A stretch of DNA of 64,000 nt from positions 1 through 64,000 of the forward strand of contig JADJMV010000004.1 of the NCBI GenBank assembly GCA_016709445.1, read 5' to 3'. This DNA comes from Phycisphaerales bacterium (lineage in GTDB: Bacteria > Planctomycetota > Phycisphaerae > Phycisphaerales > UBA1924). The notes under the pieces are model-generated. The model searched no databases and was not told the DNA's origin. It saw only the letters and a list, made by a program, of their open reading frames with translations. A program made the position numbers and the translations under genes. Below are positions 1-7,616 of the stretch, in pieces. Positions within the stretch are counted from its first letter, which is position 1; every line of letters begins with the position of its first letter.

Positions 1-81
1 CAAACACTCGCCGCACGACTCGTGAAATCGGCTCTGGAGGGGCCAAGAAGGCCACTGACAGTTGGAGCGAGAAGTACGGAA

Positions 82-155
82 TGACCTGACGGGATTCGAA
101 CCCGTGTCTTCACCGTGAAAGGGTGACGTCCTAGACCAGGCTAGACGACGGGGCC
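82..155 (-). tRNA. tRNA-Glu (anticodon TTC), acceptor arm irregular
   Basis: Read on the minus strand, the sequence has a D-arm beginning GTCTAG, an anticodon stem TCACC/GGTGA around the loop CTTTCAC (anticodon TTC), and a T-arm ACGGG-TTCGAAT-CCCGT. This identifies glutamate tRNA. The 5' acceptor arm is GGCCCCG. The 3' side reads CAGGTC before the discriminator A, so it is one base short and has a C-A mismatch. Either the gene is damaged or the consensus sequence has an error here; the latter fits the many single-base indels elsewhere in the window. No CCA is encoded. Confidence 0.8.
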
Positions 156-254
156 AGCCGGGCCAAGTGTAGCGGCCGCGCTGGCAGGTGTCGTCTGACT
201 GGGGGGCTGTCCGCCGCCGGCTGCGCCCCTCCTGAGGGCTTCTACGATGATCCA

Positions 255-1010
255 ATGGCCATGCCGCCGGCCGGAGCGCCCCACCCCATCACGCCGCTGC
301 CCGCACCGAAGGGCGCCGAGGCAATTGTCCTCGTGGGGGGCACGTTTGACCCACCCCACCGGGCCCACGTGGAACTGCCTGCGCTGGCCCGCGACAGGGC
401 CGCGGGGCCGGGGGCGTGGCTGGTTTTTGTCCCGGCCGCCCGCTCTCCGTGCAAGGCGGGCCTCCCCACGCCGGCCGCGGAACGGGTCATGCTGCTCCGG
501 CTCGCGCTCGCGGCGACCCCTCGGGCCGCGATCTGGACCGACGAGATCGACCGAGCTGATCCCGGCGCACCCTCGTACTGGGTCGACACGCTCCGGCGCG
601 CCATCGCGGTGCGCCCGGAGAGCCGTTTCTGGTTCGTGATCGGGGCCGACCAGGCCGCGGCGTTCCACCGCTGGCGCGAGCCCCGGGCGATTCTTGCTTT
701 GGCAAGTCCGATCGTGGTGCCCCGCGCCCCCACGGCGACGGCCGCCGCCCTGCGCGAAGAACTCGAGGCCTCAGGGTTCTGGTCCGAGGCCGAGGTGGCC
801 CACTGGCTGGGGGCCCTCGCGGATGTGCCCCCGGTTGTCGGCAGTGCGACTGAGATCCGCGCCGCCTTGGCCAGCGAGGATCCCGACGCCCCGGTGCTGC
901 ACCGCCTGCTCGACCCGGCGGTGCTCCGCGCGATCCGGCACGCCCATCTCTACCGTCCCCACGACGGATCCGATCAGTCGCCGGACCAACGAGAAGGCCC
1001 GGCCACATGA
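255..1010 (+). CDS. nadD: Nicotinate-nucleotide adenylyltransferase NadD
   Basis: The 251-residue protein transfers AMP from ATP to nicotinate mononucleotide, making deamido-NAD in NAD biosynthesis in the cytoplasm. The nucleotidyltransferase signature GGTFDPPHRAH lies at residues 28-38, with the HxGH-like motif giving the ATP-binding His. The second signature, SATEIRAAL, lies near residue 196 and corresponds to the family's SSTxIR loop. Length is slightly above the usual 190-220 because of a short N-terminal tail and a loop of basic and Ala-rich residues in the middle. The ATG at 255 is the first good start. The stop codon is embedded in a 10-bp hairpin. The usual neighbours of nadD (obgE, proA, rsfS) are not present here. 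Family assignment is secure; the exact start is less so. Confidence 0.92.
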   Translation: MAMPPAGAPHPITPLPAPKGAEAIVLVGGTFDPPHRAHVELPALARDRAAGPGAWLVFVPAARSPCKAGLPTPAAERVMLLRLALAATPRAAIWTDEIDRADPGAPSYWVDTLRRAIAVRPESRFWFVIGADQAAAFHRWREPRAILALASPIVVPRAPTATAAALREELEASGFWSEAEVAHWLGALADVPPVVGSATEIRAALASEDPDAPVLHRLLDPAVLRAIRHAHLYRPHDGSDQSPDQREGPAT

Positions 1011-1022
1011 GCGGCCGGGCCT
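995..1022. terminator. 10-bp GC-rich hairpin at the end of nadD
   Basis: AGGCCCGGCC and GGCCGGGCCT form a perfect 10-bp stem with an 8-nt loop that contains the nadD stop codon. The gene on the other strand ends at 1079, so the hairpin may serve both convergent transcripts. There is no clear T-tract on the plus strand. Confidence 0.5.
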
Positions 1023-1078
1023 CGGAGTGATGCTGGATTCGTCCGTGCGGGGGGCGGAGTGCTTCGCGAAGCGCGGGC

Positions 1079-1957
1079 CTACTTGGTAATGGCCGGCTGA
1101 CGATCCGGGGGCGTCTCGCGGTCGACACCCGGCACCGCGGCGCCGGTCGGAGATGCGCCCATCCCCTGCCCACCGACCGAGCGGCCGAGATAGATCTCGA
1201 CGCGGCGGTTGGCCGGGGTATTGCCGTTCGGGGCGTTGGGCACGAGCGGCCGCTCCTCACCCCACCCCGCGGCCTCGATCTTCGAGGCGGCGATGCCGAG
1301 GGTCATGAGCTCGCTCCGCACCGAGATCGCCCGGTGGCAAGAAAGGTGCATGTTGGTCGGGTGCTTCTGGGCGGTGCTCGAGCTGATCCGCTGCGAGTCG
1401 GTGTGGCCCACGATGACCAGGTCGTATGACGAGGCCGAGCTGCCCTTGAGGATGTTCGCAAAGGCGCCGAGGGTCTCCTTGGCGCCCGAGCTGAGCTGAT
1501 CGGAGCCGGAGCCGAAGGTCAGATCGCTATTGAAGCGGAGCATGCCCTGCGCCGAGTCGTAGGTCAGAAGCTCGGGATGGCTGGCCGCGAGCTGCTGGAG
1601 CGCCGCGTCGGTCGCGGCATCGAGCGGCCCGAAGTTGAGCCCGCGGAGGCGATCCTCGAGGCTCTTGATCTCCTTCTCGTAGTCGGTGAGCAGGGCGTCC
1701 TTCTGACGGAGCTGGTCCTGCAGCTGTCCGATGGTCGAGTCCCCCGTGCGACGCGTATCGCTCATCGCGTCCCGGGCACTCTCGCACTCGTCCAGCGAGG
1801 CCTGCAGTTCCTGGTTGCGGTTGGTGAGTGTCCGGTTCTCCACGACGAGCCGGTCGTAGTCCCCCTGGCCCACACACCCGCCGAGGCTCGCGGCGATCGC
1901 CGTCAAGGCAGCGACCCGGGCGGCCACGCGTCGGTTCAGCTTCCACTGCTTGGTCAT
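1079..1957 (-). CDS. OmpA-family lipoprotein (peptidoglycan-associated, with coiled coil)
   Basis: The 292-residue protein has an N-terminal signal ending in a lipobox (ASLGGC, Cys near residue 28), then a heptad-rich segment (about residues 30-110) with many Leu/Glu/Gln that looks like a coiled coil. The C-terminal OmpA domain (about residues 150-265) has the peptidoglycan-binding pattern GHTDS, LSxxRAxxV, GWGEERP and NRRVEI. By family knowledge it anchors the outer membrane to the cell wall. The ATG at 1957 was chosen over the upstream 2005 start because it directly precedes the signal peptide and has CTGGAG about 9 nt upstream. A Cys and several His between the HTDS and LS motifs are slightly unusual. 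The gene stands alone and converges on nadD. Confidence 0.88.
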   Translation of the reverse strand: MTKQWKLNRRVAARVAALTAIAASLGGCVGQGDYDRLVVENRTLTNRNQELQASLDECESARDAMSDTRRTGDSTIGQLQDQLRQKDALLTDYEKEIKSLEDRLRGLNFGPLDAATDAALQQLAASHPELLTYDSAQGMLRFNSDLTFGSGSDQLSSGAKETLGAFANILKGSSASSYDLVIVGHTDSQRISSSTAQKHPTNMHLSCHRAISVRSELMTLGIAASKIEAAGWGEERPLVPNAPNGNTPANRRVEIYLGRSVGGQGMGASPTGAAVPGVDRETPPDRQPAITK

Positions 1958-2091
1958 GGCATCAATCTCCAGAATCTGTCTGAGCGCCGGGCGCCCAGCC
2001 CTCACTCGGTCGGGCCGGACCGCGCGTACCGTCCTATAAGCGCAATCCTATCGCGCCAGAGAACAGGTATCGGAACTCCGGCCAATCCGGC

Positions 2092-3492
2092 ATGAAATCG
2101 ACGCACCATGACGCCATCGCCCTGCCTCCGGGCCTCGTTTGCCTCCAGGCGGCCGGAATTGCCGACCCGGACGCCCCCCGGGAGGGCCCGGGCGCGCTGC
2201 TGCTCGAAATCGCCCCGGGCGGCCCCACGGGCTTGCCTTGGCCGGTCGTTGGCGCAATCCGAGTCTTGGCCATCGGAAGACCTTCCGAGGTGGCGGCCCA
2301 TCCCGCCGCTCCCCATGCCGCCCGGGTCAACCTGCCCGACACCATCCTCCTGCCGGGCTTGGTCAATGCCCACACCCACCTCGATCTCACGCACCTCGGC
2401 CCCCTCCCCCACCGACCGGAGGACGGCTTCGTCGCCTGGGTCGACCGGGTGCGGTCCGGGCGGGCGCAGGAGGCGGCGGCTATCGCCGGGTCGGTCGCCC
2501 AAGGGGTCGCATTGTCCCTTCGGGCCGGAGTGGTGCTGGTGGGTGACATCGCGGGCGCCCCCGGAGGGCGCCCGAGCCTGACGCCGCTGCACACCCTGGC
2601 CGCCTCGCCGCTTCGAGGGGTCTCGTTCCTCGAGTTCTTCGCGATCGGGCTGCGGGAGCGGGAGTCGGTGGGCCGCATGGAGTGCCTCGTCCGAGAGGCT
2701 GCGCCGGCTGCACGCACCGGCGGGGCGAGGCTCGGCCTCCAGCCTCACGCCCCCAACACAGTGGGCCCCCGCGCCTATCAGGCCGCGGCCAGGCTCGCCG
2801 AGGAGTTCGACCTGCCGCTCTCGACGCATCTGGCCGAGACACCCGAGGAACGGGAGTTCGTCGCGCAAGCCACCGGCTCGCAGCGGTCAATGCTGGAACG
2901 CTTCGGCTTGTGGACCGATGAGATCCTCCGCGACATCGGCCACGGGCGTACGCCGATCGAGCACCTCGCCCGGGCTCTGGCCGGCATCCAGCGCAGCTCC
3001 GGCATTCTGACGGCACACGTCAACGATCTCGGAGACGAGCCTGAGCACGCGATCGGGATGCTGGCCTCGATGCGCGCGAGCGTCGCCTATTGCCCCCGGG
3101 CGTCCGCCTACTTCAACGCACCCGCCCACTTCGGAGCCCACCGCTACCAGGACATGATGGCGGCGGGTATCAACCTCTGCCTCGGTACCGATTCGATTCT
3201 CAATCTTCCCGAGGGCGTTGATGCCCCCGACGGCTCGGGGCTGAGCGTGCTCGACGAGGCGCGCCTGCTCTGGCGCCGCGACCGGACCGACCCGACCGTC
3301 CTCCTGCGGATGCTGACAACCAACGGCGCGGCCGCCCTCGGCTGGAACGCCGACCACTTCCGGCTGAACGCCGGCGCTCGGCCCCTCGCGGTTTGCGGGG
3401 TGCGCGTTGGCCCTGAATCCTGCGCGAAACCGCCGATCGAGCGGGCCCTCCACGCTTCGACCCCTGCAAGACTCCTGGCGCTTTCTGTCTGA
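2092..3492 (+). CDS. Amidohydrolase-superfamily metal-dependent deaminase/hydrolase
   Basis: The 466-residue protein has the (beta/alpha)8 amidohydrolase layout: NAHTHLD with metal ligands His94 and His96, QPHAPNT (His219), STHLAET (His246/Glu249), TAHVND (His309), then YCPR and GTDS (catalytic Asp367). This pattern belongs to the TrzN/AtzA/SsnA and adenosine-type deaminase branch; aminodeoxyfutalosine deaminase of the futalosine menaquinone pathway is one possibility in planctomycetes. I cannot fix the substrate from sequence. The N-terminal 80 residues form the small beta-domain and are Ala/Pro-rich. It is followed 69 bp later by the YHS gene in the same direction. No other menaquinone genes lie nearby, so the substrate stays open. 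Confidence 0.82.
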   Translation: MKSTHHDAIALPPGLVCLQAAGIADPDAPREGPGALLLEIAPGGPTGLPWPVVGAIRVLAIGRPSEVAAHPAAPHAARVNLPDTILLPGLVNAHTHLDLTHLGPLPHRPEDGFVAWVDRVRSGRAQEAAAIAGSVAQGVALSLRAGVVLVGDIAGAPGGRPSLTPLHTLAASPLRGVSFLEFFAIGLRERESVGRMECLVREAAPAARTGGARLGLQPHAPNTVGPRAYQAAARLAEEFDLPLSTHLAETPEEREFVAQATGSQRSMLERFGLWTDEILRDIGHGRTPIEHLARALAGIQRSSGILTAHVNDLGDEPEHAIGMLASMRASVAYCPRASAYFNAPAHFGAHRYQDMMAAGINLCLGTDSILNLPEGVDAPDGSGLSVLDEARLLWRRDRTDPTVLLRMLTTNGAAALGWNADHFRLNAGARPLAVCGVRVGPESCAKPPIERALHASTPARLLALSV

Positions 3493-3561
3493 GCGGGCTG
3501 GCCCCGGAATACCGGGAGAGCGTCGGGCGTTCGATCCATGATCCATACTGGAGGATCCACC

Positions 3562-4158
3562 ATGATCGCCCATCGCTTCTTCGCGGGTCTCGCCTTTGGC
3601 TTCTTCCTTCTGTTCGCAGCGCCGGTGCGGGCGCAAGACGCTCAGAAGGATGTCGACGCTTCCGGTGCCGCAGCTGTGACCGAGCCGGTCCGGAACATCA
3701 AGGAGTGGAACCTCCCCCACAGCAAGGCCAAGCTCGCGATCAAGGGGTTCGACCCTGTCGCTTACTTCCCCGAGGGAGGGGGCAAGGCGGAGAAGGGGAG
3801 CAGCAAGCTCAGCACCGAGTACAAGGGCGTCGAGTACCACTTCACGAGCACTGAGCACCGCGGGATGTTTCTCGCCAACCCCGACCGCTACGAACCGGCA
3901 CACGGTGGATGGTGCTCCTGGGCGATGATCACTGGCGACAAGACCGAGCCGAATCCCAAGTCCTTCATCGTCAAGGACGATCGGCTCTTCCTCTTCTACG
4001 ACGGGCTGTTCGGCGACACGAAGGCCCAGTGGCTCAAGACGGATCACGACACCTCGGCCGCGAGCGCGGACGCCCAGTGGAAGGCCATCAGCGGCGAATC
4101 CTCGCGACAGGTCCCCGAGAAGGAGCCGGCCAAGCCGGAGAAGACCCCCGGCGGCTGA
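3562..4158 (+). CDS. Exported YHS-domain protein
   Basis: The 198-residue protein has a signal peptide (MIAHRFF, then a Phe/Leu-rich core, cleavage near VRAQD). A YHS domain follows at about residues 55-150 with KGFDPVAYF, YKGVEYHF, STEHRGMFLANPDRYEP and GGWCSWAM. Such domains are often metal-binding and occur in small periplasmic proteins; no reaction is known for this group. The C-terminus is Lys/Glu/Pro-rich and probably disordered. The start at 3562 was preferred to 3538 because GGAGG precedes it by about 8 nt and it begins the signal peptide. It may be cotranscribed with the upstream amidohydrolase. Confidence 0.85.
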   Translation: MIAHRFFAGLAFGFFLLFAAPVRAQDAQKDVDASGAAAVTEPVRNIKEWNLPHSKAKLAIKGFDPVAYFPEGGGKAEKGSSKLSTEYKGVEYHFTSTEHRGMFLANPDRYEPAHGGWCSWAMITGDKTEPNPKSFIVKDDRLFLFYDGLFGDTKAQWLKTDHDTSAASADAQWKAISGESSRQVPEKEPAKPEKTPGG

Positions 4159-4504
4159 GTCCGGCGCCCCGAACTCCCCCAATCGCCAAGAAACGCGTCG
4201 AAGCGTGATAGGGTTCGCTTCAGACGACCCCAGACCCCGCAGACTCCCCGAAGCAGTCCCACAGAAGAGTGCGGCGCAGGGCGCTGCCGCGCGGCGGGGA
4301 CCCGGGCTGAGCCCTCCTGCGTCTGGGCGTCGTGGTGGTGGTGCCGAACTTCGGTAAATGGGCGGACCCCGGCACGCTCTGGCAATCGATTGTCGGCCGG
4401 ATCTTGCCCGGGTTCGTGAGGCTGGGGAGTTCGGCTGCGTGCCTGCCATGCAGGGGACGCGGTGGGCCGGCGTTGCGATCAGCCGGACGCGCCTTCAATC
4501 CGCG

Positions 4505-5059
4505 ATGCTGAGTGAGCGTGAGAAGATGATCGCGGGCGAGCCGTATCGGCCCACCGACCCGGAACTGGCCGCGATGCGCCTGGGAGCGCGGCGGAGGTGC
4601 CTCGCATTCAACACCTCCGACCCGGGCGACCCCGCGGCCCGCGAGGCGATGCTGCGCCGGCTGTTCGGATCGCTCGGCGCCCGGCCCGAGGTCGAGCCGG
4701 ATTTCCGCTGCGACTACGGTTTCAATATCTTCGCCGGCGACAACCTCTTCATGAACTTCGGGTGCGTCGTGCTCGATGTTGCGCCCGTGCGGCTTGGACG
4801 CAACGCGTTCCTCGGTCCGGGCGTACATCTCTACACCGCCACCCACCCGATCGATCCGATCGAGCGGGCCAGCGGTGTGGAGCTTGGCCGGCCCATCACG
4901 GTCGGAAACGACGTGTGGATCGGAGGCCATGCGACGATCTGTCCCGGCGTGACCGTCGGCGATGCGGTGGTAATCGGGGCCGGGTCCGTGGTGACGCGGG
5001 ACGTCCCGGCCCGCACGATCGTCGCGGGCAACCCGGCCCGGCCCATCCGCGCCATCTGA
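4505..5059 (+). CDS. Sugar O-acetyltransferase (maltose/galactoside acetyltransferase type)
   Basis: The 184-residue protein uses acetyl-CoA to acetylate a sugar hydroxyl. It has the N-terminal Mac helix region (MLSEREKMIAGEPYRPTDPE) followed by left-handed beta-helix hexapeptide repeats. The conserved catalytic His is in TATHPIDP, and the C-terminus has NDVWIGGHATICPGVTVG and VVTRDVPARTIVAGNPAR. Its size matches Maa/LacA enzymes (about 183-203 residues). The longer open frame starting at 4358 is not supported, since family members begin at this Met. It sits 31 bp before a Gfo/Idh/MocA gene, so a sugar-modifying role is plausible. The exact substrate is unknown. Confidence 0.9.
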   Translation: MLSEREKMIAGEPYRPTDPELAAMRLGARRRCLAFNTSDPGDPAAREAMLRRLFGSLGARPEVEPDFRCDYGFNIFAGDNLFMNFGCVVLDVAPVRLGRNAFLGPGVHLYTATHPIDPIERASGVELGRPITVGNDVWIGGHATICPGVTVGDAVVIGAGSVVTRDVPARTIVAGNPARPIRAI

Positions 5060-5090
5060 AACCGCGGGCGGGCGGCGGTAGCATGCGTGG

Positions 5091-6251
5091 ATGCTCCGGA
5101 CACCGCCACCGTTTCTGCTGCCCTTCCGCTCGTTCCCGATTGTTCTGCTGCTGCTCGGCCCGCTGCTGCTCGGTCTGCTACTCCTTGGCCCGGCGGGATG
5201 CACCACCGCGGGCGGGCGGGCGTTCGCTCGTTCCGACCAGTCGGGCCCGCTCCGGCTCGCGATCATCGGGATGTCCCACGGCCATGTCGAGGGGCTGCTA
5301 TGGCAGGCGTCGCGCCGGGATGACCTGCAGATCGTCGGGGTGTACGAGCCCAACCGGGCGCTCTTCGATCGGCTGGCTGCCAAATACAAGCTCGATCCAT
5401 CGCTCTACTCCGACAACCTGGGCATGATGCTCGACCGGGCCAAGCCGGAGGCCGCGAGCGTGATGGGATCGATCCGGGACCACCTGGCGGCGGCGGAGGC
5501 GTGCGCGCCGCGGGGGGTGCACCTGCTGGTCGAGAAGCCGCTGGCGTTCCGCAACGAGGACGCGCGGCGCATGGCCGCGCTGAGCCGGCGGTACGGGGTA
5601 TTGATCCTCACCAACTACGAGACGAGCTGGTACGCCTCGGTGCGTGAGGCCCGGCGGATGGTGGATGCGGGGGAGATGACGCCGATCCGGAAGATGGTGT
5701 TCCGGCATGGGCACCGTGGGCCGCGGGAGATCGGCTGTTCGGAGGAGTTCCTCGCGTGGCTCACCGACCCGGAGCAGGATGGCGGCGGGGCGTTGGTCGA
5801 TTTCGGATGCTACGGGGCAATCCTCTCGACGTGGATGATGCACGGGGAGCGTCCGACCTCGGTGGTCGCCAGCGCCACGACGCTCAAGCCGGATGTCTAT
5901 CCCCGCGTGGACGACGACGCCACGATCGTGCTGACCTATCCCACCGCGACGGCCGTGATCCAGGCCTCGTGGAACTGGACGCACGACAACAAGGAGATGG
6001 ACGTCTATACCGACGCGGGCTCCATCCACACGGCCAAGTGGGACGCGATGACGGTTCGCGGATCCGACCAGCCCGCCCGGGCCGTCACGCCGCCGGCCAA
6101 ACCAGCGGAACTCGAGAACGAGTGGGCCTATCTGCGGCATGTCGTCCGGGGCAAGTGCGCCGTCGACCCGCTCTCGAGCATGGAGATGAACCTGGTATGC
6201 GTCGAGATCCTCGACGCGGCGAGATCGCAGGTGGCCCGGACACGGCGGTGA
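5091..6251 (+). CDS. Gfo/Idh/MocA-family oxidoreductase, predicted lipoprotein
   Basis: The 386-residue protein begins with an unusually Leu-rich export signal ending in a lipobox (LLGPAGC, near residue 39). A Rossmann-type NAD(P)-binding domain follows (LAIIGMSHGHVEG, about residue 59), then VEKPLAF carrying the family's catalytic-type Lys, and a C-terminal alpha/beta substrate domain. Members act on sugars or sugar-like alcohols using NAD(P). Exported versions, often Tat or lipoprotein, are common in planctomycetes and may retain the cofactor. It follows the sugar acetyltransferase in the same direction. The glycine motif is GMSHGH rather than the usual GxGxxG, so cofactor binding may be altered. 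Confidence 0.87.
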   Translation: MLRTPPPFLLPFRSFPIVLLLLGPLLLGLLLLGPAGCTTAGGRAFARSDQSGPLRLAIIGMSHGHVEGLLWQASRRDDLQIVGVYEPNRALFDRLAAKYKLDPSLYSDNLGMMLDRAKPEAASVMGSIRDHLAAAEACAPRGVHLLVEKPLAFRNEDARRMAALSRRYGVLILTNYETSWYASVREARRMVDAGEMTPIRKMVFRHGHRGPREIGCSEEFLAWLTDPEQDGGGALVDFGCYGAILSTWMMHGERPTSVVASATTLKPDVYPRVDDDATIVLTYPTATAVIQASWNWTHDNKEMDVYTDAGSIHTAKWDAMTVRGSDQPARAVTPPAKPAELENEWAYLRHVVRGKCAVDPLSSMEMNLVCVEILDAARSQVARTRR

Positions 6252-6494
6252 TGCCGGCCCCCGGTACCCGGAGAGACACGACGCCGGAGCGGAGCAGGAG
6301 CACAAACGCGACCTGCGGGACGACCGGGTATCTGACCTCGAGGGTTGGCAAGGCGCACATGGGCCGGCCGGGGCCGTTGGTGCGCGGGTTCGACGGGTCC
6401 TGCGGGGGGTACCCGGGCTTCGGGGAGGAGCAGGCGGGGCCAACTCTTCGCGTGGCGATGGAACCGAGGGGCCGGAGGGCGCATTTGTAGGGGC

Positions 6495-7100
6495 ATGGAG
6501 CCCTTTGGCCTGATCTTGGAGAGTCGGACGGCGGGCGGGGAGGCCCGGCGGGGTCCTTGGGGCTCGCGGGCCGCGGGCCTGAGCCCGACGGCTCCCGACC
6601 TGATCGCGAGGGCGGCCACCGATGATCGTGCCTTCGCCGAGTTGTACCGGCTGCACTATGTCGGGATCTCGGGGTACATCCTGCGTCGGGTCGGGGATTC
6701 GCACTTGGCGGAGGATCTGGCCGCGGAGACGTTCCTGGATGCGTGGCGGGCGATCGGGCGGTACCGCCAGACGGGGATCCCCTTCGGGCACTGGCTGCTC
6801 CGCATCGCGACCAACCGGGTGAACCGGTGGGCGCGTCGGCGTCGGGAGCCTGTGGTGGGGGTCACGGATACAGCGGCGGCGGCGCCGCCGGAGCGGGGCG
6901 ACGCGTCGCACGCGCTGGCGGCCCTCGCGCGGATGGCGCCGAAGCACCAGGCCGTGCTGAGCCTGCACTATGTCGAGGGGCTGAGCGTCGAGCAGGTGGC
7001 GCGGGTGCTGGAGTGCTCGCCGGGGACAGTGAAGAGCCGGCTGCACCGGGCGCGGGAATCGATGCGGCGGGAACTCGAACGGATGGAGGCGGACTCATGA
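6495..7100 (+). CDS. ECF-type RNA polymerase sigma factor
   Basis: The 201-residue protein directs RNA polymerase to specific promoters. Sigma-70 region 2 is at about residues 45-110 (AFAELYRLHY, DLAAETFLDAWRAI, HWLLRIATNRVNRWARR). Region 4 is at about 140-195 (HQAVLSLHYVEGLSVEQVA and CSPGTVKSRLHRARESM). The linker is short, as in ECF factors. The ATG at 6495 was preferred because the upstream frame is low-complexity. Its stop overlaps the next start (ATGA), so it is translationally coupled to a small membrane protein that may be its regulator. No target promoter could be recognised. Confidence 0.93.
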   Translation: MEPFGLILESRTAGGEARRGPWGSRAAGLSPTAPDLIARAATDDRAFAELYRLHYVGISGYILRRVGDSHLAEDLAAETFLDAWRAIGRYRQTGIPFGHWLLRIATNRVNRWARRRREPVVGVTDTAAAAPPERGDASHALAALARMAPKHQAVLSLHYVEGLSVEQVARVLECSPGTVKSRLHRARESMRRELERMEADS

Positions 7101-7462
7101 ACGACCGAGTGGACAGGCAGATCGCCCTGCTGCGCGCGCTGCGTTGGACAGGGCCGGACCGCAATGCGAGGGTCGAGCAGTTTCTCAAGGAGCGTTTGAA
7201 TATGAAGGAGCACAAGAAGCCTCGCAGTCGGATGACGATCGGCGTGCTGCTCGGGGTCATGCTGGCGGGCGGCGCGTTGGCCGGCGCGGCCACCTACCGC
7301 CTCGTGACGGGCAGCTTCATCTGGCAGGACGAGGGCGGGTCGTCTTGGGAGGTCGAGCTTCCCAGCAACATCCAGGCCGGCCCGGACGGGACGTTCATCG
7401 CCGACGACGGCACGGTCTACTCCGGCGTTGAGGTCGTGATCGATCCGCCGGCCAAGGAGTAG
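7097..7462 (+). CDS. Small single-pass membrane protein coupled to the ECF sigma factor
   Basis: The 121-residue protein has a charged cytoplasmic N-terminus (about residues 1-45), one membrane helix (about 47-68, TIGVLLGVMLAGGALAGA), and a short extracytoplasmic tail of about 50 residues ending in DPPAKE. Its ATG overlaps the sigma factor's TGA. The layout matches a minimal anti-sigma factor, but there is no zinc-binding HxxxCxxC motif and no recognised domain. The anti-sigma role is inferred only from gene order and topology. I do not recognise the family. Confidence 0.75.
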   Translation: MNDRVDRQIALLRALRWTGPDRNARVEQFLKERLNMKEHKKPRSRMTIGVLLGVMLAGGALAGAATYRLVTGSFIWQDEGGSSWEVELPSNIQAGPDGTFIADDGTVYSGVEVVIDPPAKE

Positions 7463-7526
7463 GCGGCGGGCGCACTCGGGTGCGCGTCGCCGGGGGACCA
7501 ACCAGCACTATTGCCCGACGTGACAG

Positions 7527-7595
7527 CCCGGCGGGGTGATTCGACCCTCCCCGCCGGGAGCGCGGTCCGCCCGGGGGGAGATGGCTCCCCTCGGG
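7527..7595. terminator. Two strong hairpins between convergent genes
   Basis: CCCGGCGGGG and CCCCGCCGGG (7527-7558) form a 10-bp stem with a 12-nt loop. Immediately after it, GCCCGGGGGGAG and CTCCCCTCGGGC form a second stem of about 12 bp. They lie between the stop of the small membrane protein gene and the stop of the GH99-like gene, where a shared terminator is expected. T-tracts are weak. Confidence 0.5.
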
Positions 7596-7616
7596 CGGGG
7601 TGCGTTTGCGATGGCG

